A stretch of 64,000 nt of DNA, from positions 496,001 to 560,000 of the forward strand of contig NZ_BAABKM010000001.1 of assembly GCF_039543825.1 (NCBI RefSeq), given 5' to 3'. The notes under the pieces are model-generated. The model saw only the letters and a program-made list of their open reading frames with translations. It had not been told where the DNA came from and did not search any database. The position numbers and the translations under genes were made by a program. The DNA is from Nocardioides conyzicola (lineage in GTDB: Bacteria > Actinomycetota > Actinomycetes > Propionibacteriales > Nocardioidaceae). This document shows positions 16,131 to 24,987 of the stretch, piece by piece. Within the stretch, counting starts at the first letter, position 1, and each line of letters opens with the position of its first letter.

Positions 16131-16161
16131 CGCGGCGGGCTGGTCGTGCCGATCGTCGACG

Positions 16162-17547
16162 TCAGCCGACGGCCGCCTCGAACGCCGCGGCCACCTCGAG
16201 CAGGAACCGGTCGCGCCCGTGCGGGGCGACGATCTGGATGCCGACCGGCAGGCCCGAGGCGGTGTGGCCGAACGGCACCGAGATGGCGGGGCAGCCGGTG
16301 ACCGTGATGAAGTACGCCGCCCGCATCCAGTCGAGGTAGGTCTCCATCGGCCGGCCGTTGATCGACGTGGGGAACTCCTGGTCGGCCGGGAACGGCGGCA
16401 CCTGGGACACCGGCAGCACGAGGACGTCGTACGCCGTGAAGAACTCGCGCATGCGCTCGGAGAGGGCGGTGCGCTGGCTGTACGCGCGGGCCACGTCGGC
16501 GCCGGTCAGCGACTCACCGGCCCGGATGTTGTCGGCGAGCGACTGCTTGAAGTCGTCGGGCGAGGCGGCGAGCATCAGCCCGAACTTGGCCTGGAAGTGC
16601 CACGCACGCAGGGTGCGGAAGGTGTCGTCGGCCTCGGCGAGCAGTGGGTGGGCGTCCGACACCGTCGCACCGGCGGACGTGAGGACGGCCGCGGACGAGG
16701 CGACGACCTCGGCGACCTCGGTGTCGACCTCGAAGGCGCCACCGAGATCGGGAGAGACAGCGACGCGGAGCCCGGACAGCGAGCCGGCGAGCGGGGGTGC
16801 GAAGCCCGAGCCGGGATCGGTGAGCGCCTGCGGCGCCCGGGGATCGGGCCCGGCCATGACGGACAGCAGGAGCGCCAGGTCGCCGACGTTGCGCGCCATC
16901 GGACCGCCGACGGACGTCGTCTCCCACTGGTTGTAGAGCGGCCACTCCGGCACCCGGCCGAGCGACGGCCGCAGCCCGACCACGCCGCAGAACGACGCCG
17001 GGTTGCGCAGCGAGCCGCCCATGTCGGATCCGTCGGCGAGCGGGACCATCCCGGAGGCCAGCGCGCACGCGGCACCTCCGGACGAGCCGCCGGCGGACCG
17101 GGTCGGGTCGACCGGGTTGCGGGTGAGCCCGAAGACCCGGTTGAACGTGTGCGAGCCGGCCGCGAACTCCGGCACGTTGGTCTTGCCGATCACGACCACG
17201 CCGGCCCGGCGTACGCGCTCCACGATCAGGTCGTCGTGCTCGGCGACGTGGTCGGCGAAGAGCGGGGAACCGTACGTCGTGCGCCATCCCTCGACGCCGT
17301 GGGTGTCCTTGAAGGCGAACGGCAGCCCGTGCAGCGCGCCGACCTCGGCGCCGGACGCGAGTGCCTCGTCGGCGGCCGCGGCGCCCGCGCGGGCACGCTC
17401 CTCGTCGAGCGAGACGATCGCGTTGAGCTCGGGGTTGCGCGCGGCGATCCGCTCCAGGTGCAGGTCGAGCAGCTCGCGCGCCGAGATGTCGCGCCGGCGT
17501 ACGGCGTCGGCCTGGTCGCGCGCGGTCGACTCGACGGAGAGCGTCAC
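16162..17547 (-). CDS. Amidase (amidase signature family)
   Basis: A 461-residue amidase-signature hydrolase that should convert an amide to acid plus ammonia in the cytosol. The Ser-cisSer-Lys triad is visible: Lys near residue 80 in GLPFAFKDT, the glycine-rich AGGSSGGAACALASGMVPLA and the nucleophile region DGSDMGGSLRNPASFCG. TTYGSPLFADHVAEHDD and GKTNVPEFAAGSHTFN are further family landmarks. The GTG at 17545-17547 starts directly before the domain. It is the last gene of the permease-coxMSLG run on the same strand, 94 bases after coxG, which suggests it supplies ammonia from a ring-cleavage product. Confidence 0.92.
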   Translation of the reverse strand: MTLSVESTARDQADAVRRRDISARELLDLHLERIAARNPELNAIVSLDEERARAGAAAADEALASGAEVGALHGLPFAFKDTHGVEGWRTTYGSPLFADHVAEHDDLIVERVRRAGVVVIGKTNVPEFAAGSHTFNRVFGLTRNPVDPTRSAGGSSGGAACALASGMVPLADGSDMGGSLRNPASFCGVVGLRPSLGRVPEWPLYNQWETTSVGGPMARNVGDLALLLSVMAGPDPRAPQALTDPGSGFAPPLAGSLSGLRVAVSPDLGGAFEVDTEVAEVVASSAAVLTSAGATVSDAHPLLAEADDTFRTLRAWHFQAKFGLMLAASPDDFKQSLADNIRAGESLTGADVARAYSQRTALSERMREFFTAYDVLVLPVSQVPPFPADQEFPTSINGRPMETYLDWMRAAYFITVTGCPAISVPFGHTASGLPVGIQIVAPHGRDRFLLEVAAAFEAAVG

Positions 17548-17641
17548 CGGGGGTCACCGGGCAGCGGTGAGCAGGCAACCACAATGCGGCCGTCAGGGCT
17601 GGCGAACGGTTGCTGGCTCACCGCTCCCCGGGACGTCACGC

Positions 17642-18271
17642 TCATCGGCGACGGCGGCCGAAGAGCCCACCCGCGACGACGCCGAGCAGGACGAGGCCGG
17701 CGCCGACGGCGATGCCCTTGAGGAAGTCGTCCTGGGAGGAGACGCCCGCCGCCTTGGGCGGAGCCTTGAACACGGCGGGCGCACCGGCCGCGGGGGTCTC
17801 AGCAGCCTCGATCGCCGGAGCGTCGACCGCGGGAGACGCGATCGCGGAGGCGACGTTGCCGAAGAACTCGCCGGCCATCCGCTTGGAGACCGAGGTGAGC
17901 ATCCGCTGGCCGACCCCGCCGACCATGCCGCCGACGACCGCGTCGGCCTCGTAGTCGATCTTCGTGACGCCGGGCTCGGCCTCGCCGAAGAAGACCTGCA
18001 CGGTGGCGTCGATCGTGCCCGGGGCGCCGGCGCCGGACAGCCGCATCACCAGGGACTCGTGCGCCTTCAGGTCCGAGAGCGTGCACGAGCCCTGGTAGGT
18101 GCCCTTGATCGCGGCGACCCCGGCGGTGACCGTCATGTCGTAGGCGTTGTCCGCCGTCGCCGCGAGCTGCTCGCAGCCCGGGATCGTGGTGACCAGCACC
18201 CGCGGGTCGAGGATCGCGTCCCAGACCGTCTCGACCGGGAACGGGACGACGTTGGATCCGCTGATCTTCAT
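17642..18271 (-). CDS. coxG: CoxG-like SRPBCC protein
   Basis: A 209-residue protein with an N-terminal SRPBCC (CoxG) domain: MKISGSNVVPFPVETVWDAILDPRVLVTTIPGCEQL, then GTYQGSCTLSDLKAHESLVM and KIDYEADAVVGGMVGGVGQRML. After an Ala/Pro linker a hydrophobic helix (IAVGAGLVLLGVVAGGLFG) precedes RRRR, so it is probably tail-anchored. CoxG proteins anchor or help assemble molybdenum hydroxylases at the membrane. Its ATG overlaps the coxL stop. Confidence 0.88.
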   Translation of the reverse strand: MKISGSNVVPFPVETVWDAILDPRVLVTTIPGCEQLAATADNAYDMTVTAGVAAIKGTYQGSCTLSDLKAHESLVMRLSGAGAPGTIDATVQVFFGEAEPGVTKIDYEADAVVGGMVGGVGQRMLTSVSKRMAGEFFGNVASAIASPAVDAPAIEAAETPAAGAPAVFKAPPKAAGVSSQDDFLKGIAVGAGLVLLGVVAGGLFGRRRR

Positions 18272-20667
18272 GAGTTCTCCAGTCCCTGCGATTGGCGAAG
18301 CGCGTAGAGCTCGGACGGCGAGATCGGCATCGCCTTGATGGTGATGCCTTCCGCGTCCTCGATGGCGGCGGCGAAGACGGCGGCCGACGGGATCACCCCG
18401 GCCTCGCCGGCGCCCTTGATGCCGAGGGGGTTGAGCGGGGACGGCGTCTCGAGGTGGTCGATGTCGATGCCGTCGGGCACCTCGGTGACGTAGGGCATCA
18501 GGAAGTCCATGAACGACGCGTTGAGCAGCTGTCCCGACTCGTCGTACGCCATCCGCTCGTAGAGCGCTCCGCCGACCCCCTGCGCGACGCCGCCGTGGAT
18601 CTGGCCCTCGACGATCATCGGGTTGATCAGGTGACCGCAGTCGTGCACGACGGCGTACTTGAGGATGGTGATCTCGGCCGTCTCGGGGTCGGTCTCGACG
18701 ATGACCGCGTGCATGCCGGACGCGAACGTCGCGCGCTCGGGCGAGTAGAAGTCCTTACCCTCCAGGCCCGGCTCCTCGTCCTCCGCGACCGGCGGCTTGC
18801 CCGGGTCGCCGACGGTGAACTGGGTCGCCGCCTTGGACGCCTCGTCGAAGGCGTAGCGCAGCGGGTTGGACAGCACGGAGACCGTGCCGAGGTCGATGGA
18901 CGTGCCCGGTGAGCCCTTGACCGACACCACCCCGTCCACGATCTCGAGGTCGTCCTCGGACGCCTCCAGCGCCTCGGCGGCGATCTTGAGCACCTTCTCC
19001 TTGGCGCGCTTCGCCGCGAGGTGGATCGCGGAGCCGCTCATCACGGCCGCGCGCGAGGCGAACGTGCCGACGGCGTACGGCATCCGCCGAGTGTCGCCGG
19101 TGACGACCTCGACGTCCTCGAACTTCACGCCAAGCTCGTCGGCGACGAGCTGCGCGAAGACGGTCGCGTGCCCCTGCCCCTGCGTCGTCAGGCCGGTGGC
19201 CACCTTGACCTTGCCCGACGTCTCGATGTGCACGTGCGCGCCCTCGTAGGGCCCGACGCCGGTGCCCTCGACGTAGCAGGCGAGGCCGATGCCGACCTGG
19301 CGCCCCAGCGCCGCCATCTCGGCCTTGAAGGCCGGGAACTCGTCCCAGCCGACCAGCGCCTTCGTCTTCTCCAGCATCGCCGGGTAGTCCCCGGAGTCGT
19401 ACTCGAGCTCCCGGCCGTCCTGGAAGACCAGGCCCTGGTCGTAGGGGAACTCGTCGGGCTGGATGAAGTTGACGGCACGCACCTCGGTGCGGTCCTTGCC
19501 GAGGTACGCCGCGATCGCGTCCATCGTCCGCTCCATGGCGTAGCAACCCTGTGGCCGCCCGGCTCCGCGGTACGGCGTGACCATCACGGTGTTGGTGTAG
19601 AGCGACTCGAAGACGACCCGGTAGTTCTGCGGCTTGTAGGGCCCCAGCAGCTGGGTCGAGGTGATGATCGGGACGATCAGGCCGTACGGCGTGTAGGCGC
19701 CGTGGTCGTGCCAGAACTCCACGTCGAGCCCCAGCAGCCGGCCGTCGTCGTCGAAGCCGACCTCGATGTGCTGCACCTGGCCGCGCTCGTGCGCCGACGA
19801 GATGAAGTGCTCGCGCCGGTCCTCGGTGAACTTCACCGTCCGGCCGAGCGCCCTGGCCGCCATCGGGACGAGCAGCTCCTCGGGCCACGGGTGGTTGATC
19901 TTCACGCCGAAGCCGCCGCCCACGTCGGGGGTGATCACGTCGACCTGGCCGAGGTCGAGGCCCATCTTCACGGCGACCGCGGCGCGGACGCCGGTCGAGG
20001 TCTGCGTCGACGTCCACACCTGGAGGCGGTTGAGGTCGGGGTCCCAGCGGGCGACGGTGCCGCGGCCCTCGAGCGGCATGCACGCGCTCCGCTCGACCGT
20101 GAGGTCGAGCTCGAGCCGGTGCGGTGCCTTCGCGATGGCGGCCGGGGCGTCCCCGACGTTCTGCTCCAGCCGGGCGCCCACGTTGCCGGGCACGTCGTCG
20201 TGGACCAGCCGCGTCGCCGCGCGTGCGGCGTCGATGCCGACGACCGGCGGCAGGAACTCGTAGTCCACCCGGATCCGGCCGACCGCGTCCTCGGCGACGT
20301 AGCGGTCCTCGGCGACGACGAACGCGATCGCCTCGCCCACGTAGTTGACCTCGTCCTTGGCCAGCGCGTACTGGGTGCGTCCGTGGGTCAGGGCCGGGTG
20401 CGGGATCAGCAGCGGGAGTGGCTCGGCCATCTGCGGCGTGCAGGCCGCGAGGTCCTCCCACGTGTAGACCGCGTGCACGCCCTCGACGTCGAGCACGTCG
20501 GCGACGTCGATGTCGACGATCCGGGCGTGCGCGTGCGGCGAGCGGAGCACGGCGCAGTGCAGCACGTCCCGCTCGACCGCCACGTCGTCGACGTACCGCC
20601 CGAGCCCGCGCAGGAAGCGCTGGTCCTCGACCCGCTGGACCTTCTGGCCCATCAGCTTGGTCGTCAT
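18268..20667 (-). CDS. coxL: Molybdenum hydroxylase large subunit, CoxL form II type
   Basis: A 799-residue xanthine oxidase-family large subunit carrying the molybdopterin cofactor. GLGRYVDDV and HCAVLRSPHAHARI open the protein; GGGFGVKINHPWPEE and VATGLTTQGQGHATVFAQ are cofactor regions. The active-site loop reads PYRGAGRPQGCYAMER, matching the AYRGAGR of form II enzymes rather than the cysteine-bearing AYxCSFR of true carbon monoxide dehydrogenases, so hydroxylation of a purine or other N-heterocycle is more likely than CO oxidation. Coupled to coxG by four bases; a 67-bp spacer separates it from coxS. Confidence 0.92.
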   Translation of the reverse strand: MTTKLMGQKVQRVEDQRFLRGLGRYVDDVAVERDVLHCAVLRSPHAHARIVDIDVADVLDVEGVHAVYTWEDLAACTPQMAEPLPLLIPHPALTHGRTQYALAKDEVNYVGEAIAFVVAEDRYVAEDAVGRIRVDYEFLPPVVGIDAARAATRLVHDDVPGNVGARLEQNVGDAPAAIAKAPHRLELDLTVERSACMPLEGRGTVARWDPDLNRLQVWTSTQTSTGVRAAVAVKMGLDLGQVDVITPDVGGGFGVKINHPWPEELLVPMAARALGRTVKFTEDRREHFISSAHERGQVQHIEVGFDDDGRLLGLDVEFWHDHGAYTPYGLIVPIITSTQLLGPYKPQNYRVVFESLYTNTVMVTPYRGAGRPQGCYAMERTMDAIAAYLGKDRTEVRAVNFIQPDEFPYDQGLVFQDGRELEYDSGDYPAMLEKTKALVGWDEFPAFKAEMAALGRQVGIGLACYVEGTGVGPYEGAHVHIETSGKVKVATGLTTQGQGHATVFAQLVADELGVKFEDVEVVTGDTRRMPYAVGTFASRAAVMSGSAIHLAAKRAKEKVLKIAAEALEASEDDLEIVDGVVSVKGSPGTSIDLGTVSVLSNPLRYAFDEASKAATQFTVGDPGKPPVAEDEEPGLEGKDFYSPERATFASGMHAVIVETDPETAEITILKYAVVHDCGHLINPMIVEGQIHGGVAQGVGGALYERMAYDESGQLLNASFMDFLMPYVTEVPDGIDIDHLETPSPLNPLGIKGAGEAGVIPSAAVFAAAIEDAEGITIKAMPISPSELYALRQSQGLENS

Positions 20668-20734
20668 GCGGGGTCCCCGCGAAAGTGTGGGGTGGAGGAG
20701 CGAAGCGGGGGAAGCCCGCAGTTTCGTGGGGTGC
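20668..20734. other. Palindrome-bearing spacer between coxS and coxL
   Basis: The only long gap in an otherwise overlapping operon. It begins with the palindrome GCGGGGTCCCCGC (20668-20680) and contains two purine-rich segments, GCGAAAGTGTGGGGT and GCAGTTTCGTGGGGT, similar to each other at their ends. It may be a small inserted element or a processing site for differential expression; nothing here codes for protein convincingly. Confidence 0.45.
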
Positions 20735-21217
20735 TCATGTCGCTCCCAGCTCCGCGGCGCGCTCGACGGCCCTCACGATGTTCTGGTAGCCGGTGCAGCG
20801 GCAGAGGTTGCCGGCGATCATGTCGCGGGCCTCCTCGTGCGTGGGGGTCGGGTTGTCGCGCAGCCCGGCCGTGATCGTGGTGAGGAAGCCCGGGGTGCAG
20901 AAGCCGCACTGCAGCCCGTGGCACTCGACGAACGCCTGCTGCACGGGGCCCAGCGACCCGTCCGGGTTGGCCAGGCCCTCGACCGTGGTGATCTCGCTGC
21001 CCTCGGCGGCGACCGCGAACATCAGGCAGGACCGCATCGGCGCCCCGTCGACCAGGATCGTGCACGCGCCGCAGACACCGTGCTCGCAGCCGACGTGGGT
21101 ACCGGTGAGCCTGAGGTCGTGGCGCAGCGCGTCCGACAGCAGCCGCCGCGCGGGCACCCGGATCTCGTGGGCGTGGCCGTTGACGGTGAGGCGTACGTCG
21201 TGGAGCTCCTCGGTCAT
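20735..21217 (-). CDS. coxS: (2Fe-2S) small subunit, CoxS
   Basis: A 160-residue iron-sulfur subunit with two [2Fe-2S] domains. The plant-ferredoxin-like cluster is bound by CEHGVCGACTILVDG plus the Cys of MRSCLMF; the helical cluster is bound by CGFCTPG and CRCTGYQNI. It passes electrons from the molybdenum centre in CoxL to FAD in CoxM. Its start overlaps the coxM stop by four bases. Confidence 0.95.
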   Translation of the reverse strand: MTEELHDVRLTVNGHAHEIRVPARRLLSDALRHDLRLTGTHVGCEHGVCGACTILVDGAPMRSCLMFAVAAEGSEITTVEGLANPDGSLGPVQQAFVECHGLQCGFCTPGFLTTITAGLRDNPTPTHEEARDMIAGNLCRCTGYQNIVRAVERAAELGAT

Positions 21218-22038
21218 CGCACTCCCTCCGCAAACGTGTGTGCCGATCGAACCACGCGCCCGGTGAGCACCCGGACCAGCTGGGCGCGGTAGGCGGCGGT
21301 CGCGTGGATGTCCTCTGCGGGGTCGAGCTGCGCGAGCGCGGCCTCCCCCAGGTCGTCGTCGGCGACACCGCTCAGGTCGACGACGGTCGGCACGTCGCTC
21401 ACCGACAGGTAGCCGACCCGCACCGTGTCACCGTCGACCAGCGCGGCCGCGCCGACCAGCGCGTAGTCGCCGTGCCGGCGCGCGATCTCCTCGAAGGCGA
21501 CGCCCGCACCGGCCGCCAGCCCCGGAAAGTAGGCCGAGACCGCGATCTCGTCGTGGGCCACCGACGACTCCAACGGCCCGAGGTAGAGCTCGGACGCCGG
21601 GATCGTACGGCGTCCTCGCGGCCCCTCGACGTCGAGCGAGCCCCCGAGCAGCGAGAGCACGACGGGCATCTCGGCCGCCGCGTCGGCGTGCACGATCGAG
21701 CCGACCGTCGTGCCCCGGTTGCGGATCGTGGCGTGAGCGACGTTGGCCAGCGCCAACGAGACGAGCGGCTGCACCCGGCGTACGTCGGGCGAGGCGAGGA
21801 CGGCGGCGTGCCGGGCGAGCGCACCTACCCGGACGCCCCCGTCCTCCACCGTGACCTCGTCCAGGCCCGGGATCCCGTTGATGTCGACGAGCATCGCGGG
21901 TGCCGCGAGCCGCATCGACAGCAACGGGACGAGGCTCTGGCCACCGGCCAGCACCTTGGCGTTCGGCTCGCCGGCCAGGGCCTCGACAGCTTCGGCGATG
22001 GTCCCCGGCCGGCGATAGGCGAACGGTGCTGGCTTCAC
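21214..22038 (-). CDS. coxM: FAD-binding medium subunit, CoxM
   Basis: A 274-residue FAD subunit of the molybdenum hydroxylase. The flavin-binding signature AGGQSLVPLLSMRLA and the second site ATIRNRGTTVGSIVHADAAAE are clear, followed by the CODH flavoprotein C-terminal domain. Translation starts at GTG 22038 (VKPAPFAYRRP). It lies 21 bases after the permease gene on the same strand, making the order permease, coxM, coxS, coxL, coxG, amidase. Confidence 0.95.
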   Translation of the reverse strand: MKPAPFAYRRPGTIAEAVEALAGEPNAKVLAGGQSLVPLLSMRLAAPAMLVDINGIPGLDEVTVEDGGVRVGALARHAAVLASPDVRRVQPLVSLALANVAHATIRNRGTTVGSIVHADAAAEMPVVLSLLGGSLDVEGPRGRRTIPASELYLGPLESSVAHDEIAVSAYFPGLAAGAGVAFEEIARRHGDYALVGAAALVDGDTVRVGYLSVSDVPTVVDLSGVADDDLGEAALAQLDPAEDIHATAAYRAQLVRVLTGRVVRSAHTFAEGVR

Positions 22039-22059
22039 TCAGTCATCCCTGGGTCGGTC

Positions 22060-23529
22060 CTAGTGCTTGTGGTCATGGGTGTGCGGCGGCGCGTGGTCCT
22101 CGACGTGAGCGCCCGTGGTGCCGACCGCGATGATCGCTCCGTCGTCGACGCCCTTCGGACCGACGAAGCGGGCCAGGTGGTAGCCGAGCACGACCACCAG
22201 GGTGCCGAGCGCGATGCCGGTGAGATGGAAGTCGTCGGTGAACTTCAGGTCGGCGTTGCCGATGGCCAGGATGATGCCCGCGCCGATCGGGACCAGGTTG
22301 ACGGGGTTGGCGAAGTTGACCCCGTTCTCCTTCCAGATCTTGGCGCCGAGCAGGCCGATCATGCCGTAGAGCACCAGCGTGATCCCGCCCAGGACGGCCG
22401 GCGGGGTCGCGTTGACGATCGCCCCGAACTTGGGGACCAGACCGAGCAGCACCGCGACGATCGCCGCCACGAAGTACGCGGCGGTCGAGTAGACGCGCGT
22501 CGCGGCCATGACGCCGATGTTCTCGGCGTACGTCGTGGTCGGCGAGCCACCCACGGCGCTGGCGATGACGGTGCCGACACCGTCGGCGGCGACCGCACGA
22601 CCCATGTACGGGTCGAGGTCGGCGCCGGTCATCTCGCCGACGGCCTTGACGTGGCCGACGTTCTCCGCGATCAGCGCGATCACGGCGGGGAGCACGAGCA
22701 GGATGAAGGTGATCGAGAACGCCGGCGCGTGCCAGCCGACCGCTCCCAGGTTGCCGGCCAGCGTCTGGTTGCCGACGAGGCCGTCCGCGGTGTGCTTCGG
22801 GAAGCCGAACCAGTCGGCGTCCTTGACCGTGGTCCAGTCGACCCGGTGGTGCGGACCCGGGTCGGCGTTGCCGGGCAGCGGCAGCGAGGTCTTGCCGAAG
22901 AGCCCGTCGAAGAGCCAGGACACCAGGTAGCCGAAGATCAGGCCGAGGAAGATCGCGATCCGGCCCAGGAAGCCCCGGAAGCCGACCGCCATCAGGATCA
23001 CCGCGGTCATGGTGATGATCGCGACCCACGGGTCCGAGGGCATGTACGTGCCGGTGGCGACCGGGGCGAGGTTGAACCCGATCAGCATGACGACGGCGCC
23101 GGTCACGATCGGCGGCAGGACGGCGTTGACGACGCCGGCGCCGAGGAAGTGGATGATCACGCCGACGATCGCCAGCACGACGCCGGCGACGAGGATCGCG
23201 CCGGTCACGTCCGCGGGTCCACCGGGACCGCCCGAGCCGGTGTAGGTGTAGATCGCGGTGGCACCGCCGACGAAGGAGGCCGACGTGCCGAGGTAGCTCG
23301 GCACCTTGCCCTTCACGATCAGCAGGAAGCAGATGGTCGCGATACCGCTCATCATGATCGCGAGGTTGGCGTTCAGGCCCATGACGATCGGGAAGACGAA
23401 GGTCGCCCCGAACATCGCTACGACGTGCTGGGCGCCGAGGCCCACCGTCTTGCCCCAGGCGAGTCTCTGGTGCGGCGCTACGGCCTCACCGGGCCCGGGA
23501 TTGACTACGTCCCACTTGAACATCGACAT
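22060..23529 (-). CDS. NCS2 family nucleobase:cation symporter
   Basis: A 489-residue transporter with about 12-14 hydrophobic helices. The nucleobase-ascorbate transporter signature occurs as GSPTTTYAENIGVMAATRV, preceded by LIAENVGHVKAVGEM, and the N-terminal LAWGKTVGLGAQHVVAMFGATFVFP is typical of uracil/xanthine permeases. A His-rich tail (HDHKH) ends the protein. It should import uracil, xanthine or a related base across the membrane. As first gene of the cox run and next to a PucR regulator it feeds the neighbouring hydroxylase. Confidence 0.92.
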   Translation of the reverse strand: MSMFKWDVVNPGPGEAVAPHQRLAWGKTVGLGAQHVVAMFGATFVFPIVMGLNANLAIMMSGIATICFLLIVKGKVPSYLGTSASFVGGATAIYTYTGSGGPGGPADVTGAILVAGVVLAIVGVIIHFLGAGVVNAVLPPIVTGAVVMLIGFNLAPVATGTYMPSDPWVAIITMTAVILMAVGFRGFLGRIAIFLGLIFGYLVSWLFDGLFGKTSLPLPGNADPGPHHRVDWTTVKDADWFGFPKHTADGLVGNQTLAGNLGAVGWHAPAFSITFILLVLPAVIALIAENVGHVKAVGEMTGADLDPYMGRAVAADGVGTVIASAVGGSPTTTYAENIGVMAATRVYSTAAYFVAAIVAVLLGLVPKFGAIVNATPPAVLGGITLVLYGMIGLLGAKIWKENGVNFANPVNLVPIGAGIILAIGNADLKFTDDFHLTGIALGTLVVVLGYHLARFVGPKGVDDGAIIAVGTTGAHVEDHAPPHTHDHKH

Positions 23530-23658
23530 GTGAGCACCCTTTCGGTGTCAGGACGGATCCCGAGTTCCGCTCAACCTAGTGAGGCCCATGACACACCCAC
23601 GACGGCGACACATGCCGAAGGAACGCCGCGACGGCTGTCATCTGTTGTCGGCGCGTGA

Positions 23659-24918
23659 TCAGGCGGTGATCTCCAGGACGCGCAGCGCGACCGCGACGTC
23701 GAGGCGCAGGTGCGGGTCCGTCGAGAGCGGGCCGAGCAGCCGCTCGAGCTTGGAGACCCGGTAGCGCATCGTGTTGTAGTGGAAGAACTGCAGGCGGGCC
23801 GCCTCGGCCACGTTGAAGTTGGTGTCGAGCAGCACCTGCAGGGTCACCCGCAGGTCGGCCGCCTCGGTGGTCGCCTCGGCCAGCGGTCCGAGGACGTCGT
23901 CGACGAACGCACCCAGCTCCGCCGAGCCCGCCGGGGTGTCCGGGATCAGGGCGATCAGGCGGTGCACGCCGAGCTGGTCGAAGAACGTCGTCGACCCGCC
24001 GCCGCGGATCCGCCGCCCGACCTCGACGGCCCGGCGTGCCTGGGCGTACGCCGTCGGCAGGTCCTCGATGCCGCCGGCGATCCGGCTGACGCCGACCGAG
24101 AACGGGCGCCGGCCGCCGCCCTTGTCGCCGGCGACGGCGGTCACGGCCCGGCGTACGACGTCGTGGCCCGCCAGGGGCTCCAGGTCGCCGTCACCGAGCG
24201 GGAGCAGGGTGACGACCTCCGACGAGAAGTCGACGGTGGCGATGTCCGGCGCGAAGGTCGCGGCCACCTGCCGCCAGGCCGCCGAGAAGCGCTGCTGCCA
24301 CTGCCGGCGCCGGGCGCCCGACGCGAGGTCGTCGCTCGGGTCGATCTCGGCCACCACGACGACCATCGGCCGGGACAGGTCCCAGCCGAACGTCTCGGCG
24401 TGCTCGGCGACGTAGGCCTGGTCCGCGGTGCGGCGCAGCAGCAGGTCGCGCAGGAAGTCGCCCTGGTACTTGGTCTCGACGGCGGTGACCGCCTCCTCGC
24501 GGGTGATCAGCAGCGCGGCCACGGCCGCGGCGCGTTCGAGGGCGTGCACGTCGTCGGCGGAGATCGGCTCGCGGCGCACCGCCACCAGGCGGGCGAGCTC
24601 GACGCCGCCGGCGGCCACCCGGGACACGTGGACGTCGCCGCCGCCGATCCGCTCGACCCGCACCCGGCCGGTCGGGTCGACCAGGTCCTGCTCGGTGAGC
24701 AGGGCCTGGTGGTCGTCGTCGAGGGCCGCGGCCCGGATCCGGCCGTCGGTCGACGTGAACGCCACGCCGACCCCGAGCACCCGGCTCACCTCCGCGGCGA
24801 TCCCGCCGAGGTTGCCGCCCTCCAGCACGATCTGCGTCAGCCCGGTGTGCAGGGCGTCGACCCGGGCCAGCGCGGCGCTGGCGAGCTCCTCGCGGTCATC
24901 GCTTATCAACACTTGCAC
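23659..24918 (-). CDS. PucR family transcriptional regulator
   Basis: A 419-residue regulator. The N-terminal part is a sensor region; a central GGDEF-like CdaR domain is followed by the C-terminal PucR helix-turn-helix LDTNFNVAEAARLQFFHYNTMRYRVSKLERLLG, with the conserved NTxRYRxxxxE pattern. PucR proteins control purine catabolism and transport. Translation starts at GTG 24918. Only 69 bases separate it from the divergent allH gene, and the permease-cox operon begins 129 bases downstream on its own strand, so it probably controls both sides. Confidence 0.92.
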   Translation of the reverse strand: MQVLISDDREELASAALARVDALHTGLTQIVLEGGNLGGIAAEVSRVLGVGVAFTSTDGRIRAAALDDDHQALLTEQDLVDPTGRVRVERIGGGDVHVSRVAAGGVELARLVAVRREPISADDVHALERAAAVAALLITREEAVTAVETKYQGDFLRDLLLRRTADQAYVAEHAETFGWDLSRPMVVVVAEIDPSDDLASGARRRQWQQRFSAAWRQVAATFAPDIATVDFSSEVVTLLPLGDGDLEPLAGHDVVRRAVTAVAGDKGGGRRPFSVGVSRIAGGIEDLPTAYAQARRAVEVGRRIRGGGSTTFFDQLGVHRLIALIPDTPAGSAELGAFVDDVLGPLAEATTEAADLRVTLQVLLDTNFNVAEAARLQFFHYNTMRYRVSKLERLLGPLSTDPHLRLDVAVALRVLEITA

Positions 24919-24987
24919 TCCCTTGGCGTAGGCGTTGGCACAACCTCACATCCCCAAACCGTAACCGCCCCCGATAGCGTCGGTGCA

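Larger units (their letters stand above)
15778..16149. repeat. 372-bp tandem duplication, copy 2
   Basis: Second copy of the 372-bp unit, ending 12 bases before the amidase stop codon. Conserved blocks include CCGGCAAGCCGGTTCGTTCA and CGAGCTGTCCCGCCTCCCG; the left third and the right end are more diverged than the middle. Such a pattern fits an old duplication under some constraint in the middle, or partial gene conversion. Confidence 0.85.

Noticed and set aside
15406..16149. Chromosomal replication origin
   Set aside because: DnaA-box-like motifs are present, but dnaA, dnaN, recF and gyr genes are absent and no AT-rich unwinding region is seen.
15378..16339. Short open frames within the 372-bp duplication
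   Set aside because: Frames exist on both strands in both copies because of GC bias; none has a ribosome site, a family match or a pattern of synonymous differences between copies.
18268..22038. True carbon monoxide dehydrogenase
   Set aside because: The active-site loop is RGAGR (form II) and the neighbours are a nucleobase permease and PucR, so CO oxidation is not the best reading.
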